64,000 bases of DNA from Diploscapter coronatus. Lineage: Eukaryota; Nematoda; Chromadorea; Rhabditida; Rhabditidae. Below the pieces are notes generated by a model, which saw only the letters and a program-made list of their open reading frames with translations, ran no database searches and was not told where the DNA came from. Below, one piece after another: positions 11,301-23,100 of this stretch. The translations under genes were made by a program, and so were the position numbers. The stretch covers positions 65,557,201-65,621,200 of the forward strand of contig OZ038422.1 in assembly GCA_964036155.1 (NCBI GenBank), read 5' to 3'. Positions within the stretch are counted from its first letter, which is position 1. Each line of letters opens with the position of its first letter.

Positions 11301-12258
11301 GTCGATTGGATTCGAATGCCGAGGAGGACTATTCCAGCCGGTTATTGAGAAAGGAACGAAGTTTCCGTACAAGGTAAGGGAGTTGAAAAAAAACCGAGAT
11401 ACTCATCAAGTCTTCGATATTATGAATATGAGAAAGAAGATTTCTATGCGATTAAATATTAGCTTCAAGAGTGATTATTCAGAAGGAAACGACTTCCTGT
11501 ACTGCATATGATAATCAAGAATCTGTTTTCTCTGGAATCTACGAAGGCGAAAGAGCCGATGTTAAAAACAACTTCAAGCTCGGCGAAGTCGGACTACGTC
11601 TACAGAACAAGAAGGAGAAGCAGGGTTATAAACTCAAGGTAATCGAACAAAGTCTTGCGAATTGGCCAAAATTCCGCAACTTCAGCTTTATGCTTTCTGG
11701 AGTTTGTGAAATTGGAGTTGAAACTTGAGAGTACTTGAAATTAATTTATTGTTCCTCGAAATTGAAGTGATGATTTTAGGAGACCTTCGAAATCGACATC
11801 AACGGCATTCTTCACGTTACAACGACAGAAATCGCTACTGGAAACAAAGCCGAAATAGAAATCTCTTATAATGGATGCGCACATAAAGAAGTATAAAATT
11901 GCATTCATTTAAAATGAGAAATTTTGGAAAATTTCAGATGAACATCGAGAAATACGTGGAAGAATCCTTGAAATGTGCCGAAGAAGACCAGGCATTCAAA
12001 GACCTGATTCAAACGCGAAATTCTTTCGAGTCGACTATCTACGGGAAGAAGCGAGCCATCGAGAAGAAAATGAATGATAACAAGGTAAAAAAATCATTAT
12101 CTTTCTGATTATGACTGTTATTTTAGCTTTCGAAACCCGACGGTGAAAAAGGCTTGGAACTTCTCGATTCGTATTTAGAGTGGTCAGATGACTTTCCGCA
12201 AGATAAAAACGTCTACGCAGAAAAATTGAAAGAATTAGAAAGCAAAATGGATCCTTAA
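8364..12258 (+). CDS. Divergent Hsp70-family protein
   Basis: Fourteen exons: 8364-8463, 9010-9114, 9159-9247, 9375-9476, 9791-9995, 10136-10216, 10262-10428, 10550-10696, 10833-10988, 11182-11373, 11483-11638, 11780-11890, 11938-12084 and 12127-12258. They sum to 1890 nt, 629 aa. Hsp70 signatures in order: [12 protein letters not shown] (residues 5-16), [79 protein letters not shown], then a substrate-binding domain beginning [11 protein letters not shown] and containing [11 protein letters not shown]. Oddities: the ATPase loop normally GDTHLGGEDFD reads GHTHLGGQDFD (His224, Gln230), replacing a cation- and phosphate-handling Asp. The C-terminus ends SKMDP, with no EEVD or KDEL, and there is no signal peptide, so a cytosolic or nuclear, possibly catalytically altered paralogue is likely. 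A heat-shock element lies upstream. Confidence 0.9.
8448..8775 (+). repeat. Three diverged copies of the exon 1 donor region
   Basis: The sequence around the first splice donor of the Hsp70-like gene (atcgttaatagtttcggtctgatt, about 8448) recurs in intron 1 near 8597 (atcgttaatagcttcagttaggc) and near 8725 (atcattaatagctttggttagg). The spacing is about 130-150 bp. This looks like an old local duplication of the exon-intron border that now lies in non-coding DNA. Confidence 0.5.
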
Positions 12259-14179
12259 TTGTAGAGTCCCCAAGTTCCGTCCCCTTGCAAAAGCGCATTT
12301 TTGGTAGAAACATGGTAGCTTGGAATCGAAAACTTGGGAAGGAACTATCCTTCAAACCCCGAATGTCTGAAAAAACCCCTATCTAGATCGACGATAAACC
12401 TAATAAAGTGGTTCTGTGCAAAAAATCAGCGCAACCTGTCTGCCTACAAGCCGAATTTGTACAGCGAAAAAGTGTTCATTTTGAGAGGTAAATTTTTTGC
12501 ATTTTTTTCGGTTTGGAAATTTTTCGTCACAAACACTTTATTTACACTTCAGTTGGCCTTTCTATATAAAAAAAAAAAATTGCTCCGTACATAAATTTTA
12601 CATATCTACTTGGGGGCTCTACTTATTTGGTGTAATTCTTGTATTAATTTCGAATATTTATTGTGAATATTTAAAGCTGATAACAGAATGATAATCAACC
12701 TGTAATAAATAAATTCTCATCTCCAATAGCACGAAAATTTTTTAAAAATCTGGTCAGACTATTTATTGTTTTGTTTTCCAAAATTCCTTTCTATAAGTAT
12801 GTTACAAATAAAATCGTATCAGATATTCTTATCTTACGTTCTTTTTGTGTGCAGTATGAAATGAATTCAATTTGATTTGCATCAATTTTATTTCCTAAAT
12901 TCAGGAAATACTGAATGTGCAAATTGAGACTATCACGTTTCATAGGCCATGTGTCAAGAATTTTATCTTTCGAAACCAAAGATCTTCTTATATCCTATCA
13001 CTTTTTCAAATCGACGCTCTTGACAAAAATCTGAAGCTTGTCTTTTTGAAATTTTATTATTTCATTTTTCCCTATCGCTATATATTTTCTCCTATAAACG
13101 CAGAATTTGAAAATCTGCGAAAATTTTTCCTTCAATTAAAATAATCAAAACCTTGTACAACATCTCAATTCTAACATTATTTAAGAAGTTCAATGCTAAT
13201 TTTACCGAAACTTGGAGCCTTTTCCATTAAAAGTCCAAATTTAGGATAATTTTCTAATTTCCTAATCTCCGCTATCACTTCATGACAGGTATTCTGGCAC
13301 TTTTGTCTCTTTGAATATCTTCGCTTTTCATGTTTCGCAGATTCTCGGCTCCGCCCCTTTCGCCCTACCCCCGTCTCATTCATCCCCTGAGGCTTTGGCT
13401 CTTGCCGTAGCGATAGAGAAGCTTTGTCTTTTTCTTGTGATCTCGAACTTTTTGCCTTGCCTTGAGAAATCTCTAGTCTTTCTGCATCTTTGTAGCCTCT
13501 AAATTCAGTGCTTCTCTAAGTTCCCGTAAAAACACATTGATTTGGTTATTTTACGCATTATGTGTCGTTGGTTGGAATTGACCCGAGAGGGTAAATTCAA
13601 TGTCGCCACAATCGTCCACTTTCTTTTGAAATTAAGAAAGTTGTTCATATTTGATCAGAGTTTTTATTTTTAAAGTGTTGATAAAATTTATATCTTAAGT
13701 CGATTTTTAAGTTTTTTTTATCATCACGATCTTTGCGCTATTTAAGCAAAAATAAGTCAAATTATTAGTCTGATGATAGATTTTCGTGAGAAAATTTCTT
13801 CCTCAATGCAAAATATAAATAATGAATGATCATCAAGATCTAGATTATTTTGAAATGTTCATTCTCACATAATTATATGTCATGCTCACATTTTGAATAC
13901 TACAATTTCTTGTACACATAATTTTAGGCCTCATTTTGAAAAAAAAAAACCCCAGCTTTTGTAAATTTTTCGTAAAACACCTCTCGTTATCGGAACTTTT
14001 CGCATGCTCTTGGAAGTCCATTCAGAAAAGAAAAATTTCCGAAGAACTGGTGTGAGCGACTTCAGAAGTGGAACGGCGATTCTACGTTAGGATTCTGAAG
14101 ACTTTCGACGACACTATTAGAAGTGCAACTTCATATCATCCCGTCTTTGATCATATTTACGAGTTCGCTAAATTCCCAT
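12259..14179. other. Intergenic, Hsp70 3' flank and receptor 5' flank
   Basis: An AATAAA at 12402-12407 lies 144 bp after the Hsp70-like stop and is a likely polyadenylation signal; another AATAAA cluster is near 12705-12712. A GC-richer block at about 13335-13420 stands out from the AT-rich surroundings and may be promoter DNA for the receptor gene. No exon chain was found. Confidence 0.5.
12402..12407 (+). terminator. Polyadenylation signal of the Hsp70-like gene
   Basis: A canonical AATAAA 144 bp downstream of the stop codon, with T/G-containing sequence following. Other AATAAA copies occur near 12705, so the site in use is uncertain. Confidence 0.4.
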
Positions 14180-17100
14180 ATGCAATATTCTAGCGTTCTA
14201 TTCGCCATCCCTATTCTATTTCCATCATGGTCTGAAGGTAAGCTTATTTTAAATTTGTATTTGAAATTTCTATAAATCGTATTGTACCCAAAAGAAATTT
14301 ACATGAATCATCGTTAAAATTGCCACTGACATGTGACTTTTGTGAACGCTCTTTTCTGTTCAAATTCTCTGGAAACCGCATAATTAGGCAAAAAATTAGC
14401 CGACTACTAGAAATTTCAACCGAAAAATGTATAGTCTGGACCTTTACCTTCGCTTGTTTGTTTGAAAATTTTCATATCTCAATAGAAATTCGTGTTTCAT
14501 GTTGAAACATAGGAATTAAAAATACTCTGGATATTCCATCATTTATTCTGCGCAATTTTCTAGCGGCAAACCATTCACTTTTTGTACTTTGTTTTATCGT
14601 TTTTCTTACCTTTTATTCTGTCATTTTACATTTTTTGTTATTCATTCAAGCAAACACTAAATGAGGCGTACTTCCGAAGATAATTATTCTAGCAAAAAAT
14701 CAAAAGGCCATAAAATTTTTGAAAAACTCCGGGAACTTGTTACTTTAGGCGAATTCTCTGAAAATTCATAAATTTTCTAAGGACTCCTGTAATTATGAGC
14801 AAAATACATTGACCTTTGTAAGCTCTTGGAAGATAATCTTTCATAGACAAATTTCACTCAAAAATAATTTATGCGCCAAAAATTACACATTCTCTTCCCG
14901 TTCTCTAGCCACATTTGTCAATTTGTATTTTCAATTAATTTGAATTTTTATCGGATTCTATTCCTGAAAATTAACGCTTCATTTGAAAAAATATTAGATT
15001 AACGACTTGATGTCCTAAAGGGAATTGAATATTCGAAGCTTGATGGCTGTATCTTGATTTCAAGAGCAAAATCTATTCAAGTGAATTTAGTTTTCAACAA
15101 GAAAAAGATGTCCCCTAAATTTAGCATTCAAGATGCTCTGATACTCTGCGGAATCTCAAGAATTAGGTGAATAAACTAGATAAACTGCGCTAGTTTAATG
15201 AAGCTCTCTATTCGAAGCTGATCACTTTTCATTGAGTTTATCTAACGCGGTGTAATCTAGCGAAATCCTTGCACCCTTGCGCATTTAAGCATAGTCGATT
15301 AAGAAGGGGCTGAAGTATGCTTCAAACGATTTTCGTATTTATGGGTTAATTATTTTTATAATATAGTAAGATATCTCAAAGAGACGAATGAAACAAGTAT
15401 TCGACATTTAGCAAAATCATAAAACCTAGCTAATTCATTTTTGTAAACTACTATTTTCTTGGCACAAGATAAGGATTTCGCAATTTCTATACGATTTTCT
15501 GCTTTGCTCATAATGAAATTTCATGAATTTCCAAGTTTCATAGTTGAAAAACTTGGCAAAGAGCAATGAAAGCTCCAATAAAAAGGGGAAAATTACAAAA
15601 TTGCATATTCATGGGCTCATACATCAAATGAATTGGAGAAACGCAGTAGTGGAAAGCAACTCTTAGCTGAAAGTGAAATTGCTCGAATTGCATTCGGATA
15701 AAGCAGCTAGAAAAGTAAGAACAGTATTAGAAGATTAGTCTTTTTCTAATCTAACTTCAAAATTACAATCATGATTTTTCTCGCAAATCAACATAAACAT
15801 GATAATTATTCGTTATGAATCTAGTCTGTGATTCAGACTAGGATGCTTCTAGCTTGATTTCAAACCTTGACCCTAACTTAAAAATCATTTCAAATTGAAG
15901 CTAAAATGGGAACTTTAGTGATAATTTTGAGCTCAATCTTGGCAAAGAGGGTTTTGCTCGCACTTTTATTTCCAAAGCTACTTTTTCAAGCTTTTCACTT
16001 CCAAGCCACGAGGACTGATTATGATTATTAGTGCACGAGATGCTTGACTCATTTAGCAATTCGACTTAGCTCTTGGCGGCTATTTATGACTAACATAAAA
16101 TTAAATTGCAACTTAAGTTAGAACTTTGCACTAGTTCAATGATCAAAGTTATAGAAAAATCTTTTCAATTTAGAAATGAGCAAACTTTCAAATATTTACA
16201 AGTTCGATCTCATATTTTCATGCCTCATGTGTTCAATTCCAAATTCTCACGTATAGGTAAGCATACCCTTTTGTTGAAGGTCAGTACGAACATATTTTTT
16301 TTTACAAATTTTCAGTTTAATGCCAACTTTGTCGAAAACTTTAGAATGAGACTAAATACAAAGAAAATAATAAATTCAAGCACCTTCAATTCAGCAAATG
16401 AATACAGCTTCATCTTTCAGTTGATAATCTTCTACGTACCTTCAAACACGTTCTTAACCTTATGAGTTTTGAAACATGAAATTCTCTCAACAAGGTGTGT
16501 CTTTTTCAATATGCGACGCTCTCAAATCTTCTTTTTCCATACGTGCTTCTGTCTTCAGTCTGGTTGACGGGTCAATATATGCGCATGCCTCGGGAAGTGT
16601 AAAAGATTGCAGCGGCTCATCGCCCTATGCGCGCAGGCAGAGAGACGTGCGGCAAACTGCCAGCGAAGATAAATGACCAAAAATGGCAGCCAGACCAGGG
16701 AGGGACCAAGCAAGGGCGACCCGCACGCAGCCACACAACTTATCCCCAGATATCCTAGCATGGAAGCAGAAACGTATGGAACTTGATGACACGCTTTTGA
16801 AATGTATAAAATATTGGGAACGTTGAAAATTGACTAAATAGCGCGTATCACAACCTATCTATGCCTCTGTAGTCGACTTTCAGAGACATGGAAAAGCGTA
16901 AAACTGATGAAAGTTGTAGAAATTCTTTGAAAGGGAAGTGAACTGAATGAGATTTTGAAATGTAAAAATCAAAAATCGAAATTTCGTTCATTCCCTAAAT
17001 TCTCATCGATGCACAAACTGAGAAAATTTGATGTAAACTACCCTATTTGAAAAGACATTTTAAATTATTTTTTTTTCTAAAATTTCATCCATCATAAAGA

Positions 17101-20100
17101 CATCTAATATTGCTTAGAATTACTTGAATATCTCCAAATAATAATGGATTATCTAACATCCAGCATATTTGTATTCATGGCATTACATTCATATGACCAG
17201 AAGTAGGGTTTTACAAATGAGAGATTAAAATATCTGCTGCTATAGAAAAAGTTCATTAACTTCGTGGATTAACGCGTCTTTATCTCGAATAATAAAACCA
17301 CGAAAAGCTTCATCTTGTAGTTTCTATTTTCATCTTTTGTAGCTGTTTATGATCATGTTCACATCTGGACTGAGTCTTTATCCGAAAAAATCGAAAAGCC
17401 TCAAAATCCGAAAATCTGCTTTTGATTTTCAAACGGCTAAAAATTTCACATTTCTTCAAAACGACTCAAAAAATTTTGATTAAAAATACATCTGCAAAAA
17501 GATAAAATTGTGACATGTTTTCGTGTATACATTACATCATGAAAACTGCAAAGACTGATGGATTTAGGGTCAATGTAAAGAATAGGATAGTCGTTTTGGT
17601 TTGGTTTCATTTGATTTTTCTTTATTTTGAATGCACATCTCGTGCTTGAAATGCGCGCGAATAAACACTCGGATTGTTGAATGCCTCGAATGCGCTAAAG
17701 TCGTTAGTCCGTTCGCCGTTTGGGGGAAATTGTAGGGGCCTCTCTTCTCGGCTTTAACCGGCAAAACACCTCATTCACCTACTTTCTGATGAGCCAAACC
17801 CGAATCGGTAAACAACGATGAATTCGTTTAGGAAAAATAAGTTAGAAGCAATATTGCCCGAAAGTCAATAAAATTAGAGAAACTAGTGAATAATAATGAC
17901 ATTTTAATTTGTCATGCAACAATTCATGATGAAATAATAGCAATGCAGACTTGTTAGAGGATCGGAAAGTTTTCGATCCAATTCGTTATCCTTCTCAATT
18001 CGACCAAATTCGATCATGAAATCCAAAAAAAAACCCCAATCCGATCCATTTCTTCGGATCGGATCGGATTAAATAGGCCTTTCGGAAAATTAACAAAATG
18101 AAAATTAAAATAAGAGGAAAAATATTGCATTTTTAGGTTTCCTCGCAAAGAAGCAAATAACTCGTAAAGGCTTACTGGATGAAGCCCCACCGAGGCAGAG
18201 ACGGATGGATAGTTATGAAGACGACTTCGGAAATGGTGTCACAATATTTCCTGACGATCCATATTCTAAGTTAGTCGACAAATTTCCCTAATGACAAATT
18301 TATAGCAAAATCTTAGCGTGTTTCAAAGATTCGCTGAATGAAATGAGTCATTTTCACATTTGAAAATCTCGTACGAACTAGAAAAAAAACCATTACAAAC
18401 TTGAAATTTTTATGATAAATGGGGTAGTGTGAGACGTGGCAATAATATCTTGCGAAAAAATCAGATTTGCAGACTAGCAGCATGGGTCAAAGCCACAGCT
18501 CGACATCATTTGCCTGTTAAGCATCCAAAGACCAAATTAGACGTCTACGTTAGCGCTGGGCTCTATCAAATTGTTGATTTGGTGAGTGGATTGAGCAAAA
18601 TTTGTGCATTTTTATTTTTCAATTAGCTAAATTTGTCCTATTATCGTATTTTGTGCTTTCGTGACGTCTGCACTTGGTCTTTTGAATTTTAAAACTTCGC
18701 CGAATAATTTCTGCAACAAATTTGGATTTTGAAAAGCGCCGATGCTGAATATTTTCCTGTTGCTTAGCAAGGAAATTTGGGGATTTTTGCTTAAAAAAGT
18801 CAGCGATTCGTCTGTAAGACTTCATCAATATTTTACAGGCTTTTTGAAATTCTGGCATCGTAGTCAAGTGGGTTAAGCATTTGAACAAAGACGCATTTCG
18901 CGTCAAAAACTCGCACGATATTTCAAGAAAAGCTACGCAATCACAACAACAGCAGCATAGTAATTTTTGCCAAAATGAAGAGAAATTGAAATTGAAACGT
19001 AGAAACGTTTAGGACCAACGTAATAACCTGGCCACGGTGTCTGCATACCTGGAAGTGTTTTGGATCGATGAATTTCTCAAATTTAATGCCAGTGATTTCG
19101 ATGGAATAAATAAAGTCTTCGTTCCACTGAAATGGCTGTGGAAACCGGAGTTCTATATGTATCATTCGTGAGTCCATTATGATTTTTTTTCAAAAATATA
19201 TTTCACAAATGTTTTAACAAGTCGTGTATCTGGAACGTTATTACTTGGCTATGTGCGTTCAAATTCAAAAACATCTTATCCTGCAGTTATAAAATAACGA
19301 CATGAGTGGCACGTTCTTCCTAGAATATGACGCCACGATTTTCTATAGAAGAATGATCTTATTTGATAGAAATTGTGTCATCATATGCGTAGCAGAAAAA
19401 CGAATGCCATTCCATCGACATAGTTATTGTCCAGCTTATTTCAAATAAACTTTTAAAATAATGATTTTGAAAAAAGCTATTTCAGAGTCCACGGACGAGT
19501 TCCCGATTATCCGCCAGATGCGTCTGCGGAAATCCGCTCGGATGGTCGCGTTCGGATGTTCGTTTCCATCAGCTCGAAGAGCTTTTGTCCCATCAACTTC
19601 AAACGATTCCCGTTCGATAAACAAAAGTGCACTTTTTCGGTTAGTCAATGACCTTTTAAAATAGATTTCAAGATTTTTCTGAATGACATATTATTTTTCA
19701 ATTCCTCAAAATTGATTACATTTATTTCTAAGTTCATTGATGCAATCGTCATAATATCTCTCTAACTTTTTCATATTTTATTCTCAAATTTCAGCACATT
19801 ATTTTCCTATTTTTATCTCCTAAATCTGTAAATCTATCTGACTGCTCTTAATTTTCTCCATTAAATCAACAAAACACTTCGAAATCTGACACTTTCTAAG
19901 AAATGCGGTAGGTGAAATTTCAGCCCTCGAAAATCTATAAAAACTCGAAAAATGTTCGACCATCGAAGCAAAAATCATGCAGATTGTCGCGAAAATAGGG
20001 AGTTTCTGATACTTTATCTCCAAATAACAGAATGAAAATATCTACAACATTAAACAAATCACTAGAAAATAAGCCAGATTAAAAAATATTGAAAATATTG

Positions 20101-23100
20101 ATTTCCTAGATTCATTGATGATGTGGTAGAATTTCTCGGTGACATTGACGCACTGAACCGGCGAAGGAAACTGATCTTTCCCGATCAAAACCGAAGTCGT
20201 GTAGCAAAATTCTTCCTTATTTTTCGAGCAATTGGAATCATAGTCGGTTGAATTTTTCGTGCAATAAGATGGGCGGTTTTTGAAGGCTTTCTGAAAGCAT
20301 AAATTTGAGGAGCTTTTAAAATGATAGCTTTTGAGATAAGTTTTACATTTCTGCTTTCATACCGATTTGGTTACGGTACGCTATTAAATTCCGGTCAATC
20401 TTATTAGTTTGCACTTACCAGACAAATGAAATCTGTCATGTTGATCTCCCTCTGCGTACTGCTTCCATTCAAGACCATGTTCTTCGGTTCTAGTCCACAA
20501 AACGGCTCAGTTTTCACAATGATATCGCGATTTTGGAGCCCTTCATGTAAGCCCAAAACTATCGTTGGATAATCTGGAGTTTCCTGAAATTTCTCCCTTT
20601 TACTTTTTTTTTTTCTTTTAAAATTTTCTTGAAACCTAAAATGTAGTGACCACTGGCTACTTTCGATAATTATTTCGATTTTCGAAAAGCTCTTTCATTC
20701 AAAATTGTCAAGGAAATTTGAAAACCTCAAGTCATAAGAAATAGTATGGGAAAAGAGTATTCTCCCTAACATCCCTCATCCTACTTTACATGGTTTGAGA
20801 GCTTGAGGTCTCGAAAATAGCCATTTCAATAGACTTGCCTTATTTGAGTCTTTCGAGGCCTGACTCGCATTCGGCTTGAATTCAGCTCGGACAATGGGCT
20901 GTGAAGGCGCAGAAGTGTTGAATTCACTCGTCTCCACGAGGAATTGCACCTTCGATGAAAAGTGGAACGGGTGAATCTAGAAGAGGTTGTTGGATTAGTT
21001 AAGGAGAAAACTTTATCGTAATAAATTTTTTGATAGCATGAGAATATTCGAACGTTATCAGGGCTTTTCATTCTAATTTGACCAAGAATAAGATTGCATA
21101 ATGACTTTCATAGGTTTCAAAAACCTGAAAAATTTTTAATTCACTAAATCGTTATTCAATTGTTCAATTTCTGAGCGATCGATGTAGATTTAAAAATAAA
21201 CCTTGATATACTCGTACTGCACCGCATACGAAGTATCTTCCTCCAGCGGTAAATGAAATTCGTTCGAGCTATTCTTCGTACTAAACATTGTGTCAATTAT
21301 TTCGTTTCCTTAGAAAAGTAACCTAAATTGTTTCCTAATCAGACTACTGGAGTTAGCGCCTAGTGGTAGAGCTGATAGAGTTACCATTCCATCATCGTCA
21401 TTTGACATGTACTCGGTAACAACTATTAGTTCGGGATTGCCGAGGTTTCGTTCATCTATCTAAAAATATTTTCCTCCATAAACTTATATAGATCTTCAAA
21501 AGTTTCATATCTACGATCAAGCAAATTTTTAGCAACCCTAGAAAAATATTCAGACTCTCATTATTTTTTATTTCAATATTCTAAAAAATCGAACCTTGAA
21601 AGACTTGAGCTCCCTCAAATAAGTCGTGCTAGTGATTGTATCGATGTTTCGGCACTCTTCATTGAATTCCTTTTCGAATTTTTGCGAAGCAACCTTAGAA
21701 TTAACTCGAAATATCGGACTCCAACAGACTCTAAGTTTTTCATTGAAAATAGAAAATTTGAAACATTTTACGTGTGACACTTCAAAGGACTGATTTTGGC
21801 CTTGACTTGATGTTTCTGAGAGTCCACGTCTTCCAGCTCGTATTTATTGTCCATCTAAAATTTGTCTTTCCAAAATTTGATGCCAGCGATTAATTTATTC
21901 TCTTAAACATTTTTCTTGCTAATTTCATCTAGTTATCTTTAAACTAACTTATTATATCGTAAAACTAACGATGAATCTCAATGACACTGGTAAAATACTC
22001 TGAAACACACCTGCAACTGTACGGTCTGCATATCTTTATTCGCTGGCAAAACTATCTCGTTTTCACTCGATTCCTTGCCACAATGCACCCGTAATTTCAC
22101 GACGATTTCGCCATTTTTGGGTCTAAAACTTCGCTTTTTCATTCTTTTATTGTCTAAAATTGCCTATTTTGCTGCATCCATTTCATCGTTACGTAGACTC
22201 CTTCAGGATTTTGTGCACTACCCGAATGGCGGTCGATATTCACCTAAAAATTCAAATAATTGCAGGGTATTTTTCTAGTAATCGTTTGAATTTATTATTT
22301 CCCGTAGAGAAATTGCGAAATATTCAAGAAAAATCACGATTTTTCTTCCAGATTTTCGGAAAAAATAATCTCTCATTATTCAAAGTCTAGTAGAATCGCA
22401 TTAGTTCATAATATGATATTGAAAATGTTCGAAAAAAGACTAACCCCAAAAATGCTTTCATTATCGGTATGATCAGTAGCTTTTGACGACAGCGTTTTGA
22501 CCATTCTCTGTTCCCGAAACTTTTCTTTCCCTCTTTCGATCGAGTAATCAATTCCGTACCATCGATTTGGCTTCAGGAAAGTAACGGTGTATCTTCCTGA
22601 AATTTTACTTATCTTCGAAAAAAATGAATCTAACCTCGATTAAATGTAAGCCAAAGACCGTTCAAATCTATCGGAGGCAATTTTTTATCATCTTCCAGAT
22701 CAGTGACGCCAATATGCACGCGTAAATTATCAGCGGGACCTAAAATACCTCAAATTTCCAAATTAAGATTTTCGATACCATTTTTCGACGTCGAAATAAT
22801 TATTTGACTGGCTGAAGGCTCAAGATGTTCAATTTTATCCAGGGGATAATTCGGTTTTTCGTCGATAGAATTCGCAAATATCGGGGGTCCAGTTTCATAG
22901 CCGAACCCATATATTAGGATAGGAACGGTAGAAAAATAAACTAGGAAAAAATAATTGGCTGCCCAGCGAGCATAGAAATTGAAAGACATTTTTCTTCACA
23001 TGTTGATTATAGAAAATATTCAAATTATCATCCTAAATATTTAGGGTATTTAGAATAAAATGTTGGGATAACACTTTTAGAAAATGCCGTCCTAGTTTTA

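Noticed and set aside
21340..21375. tRNA-like sequence (tagcgcctagtggtagagc)
   Set aside because: It lies in a phase-consistent coding exon of the nested gene, and no matching B box or acceptor stem was found.
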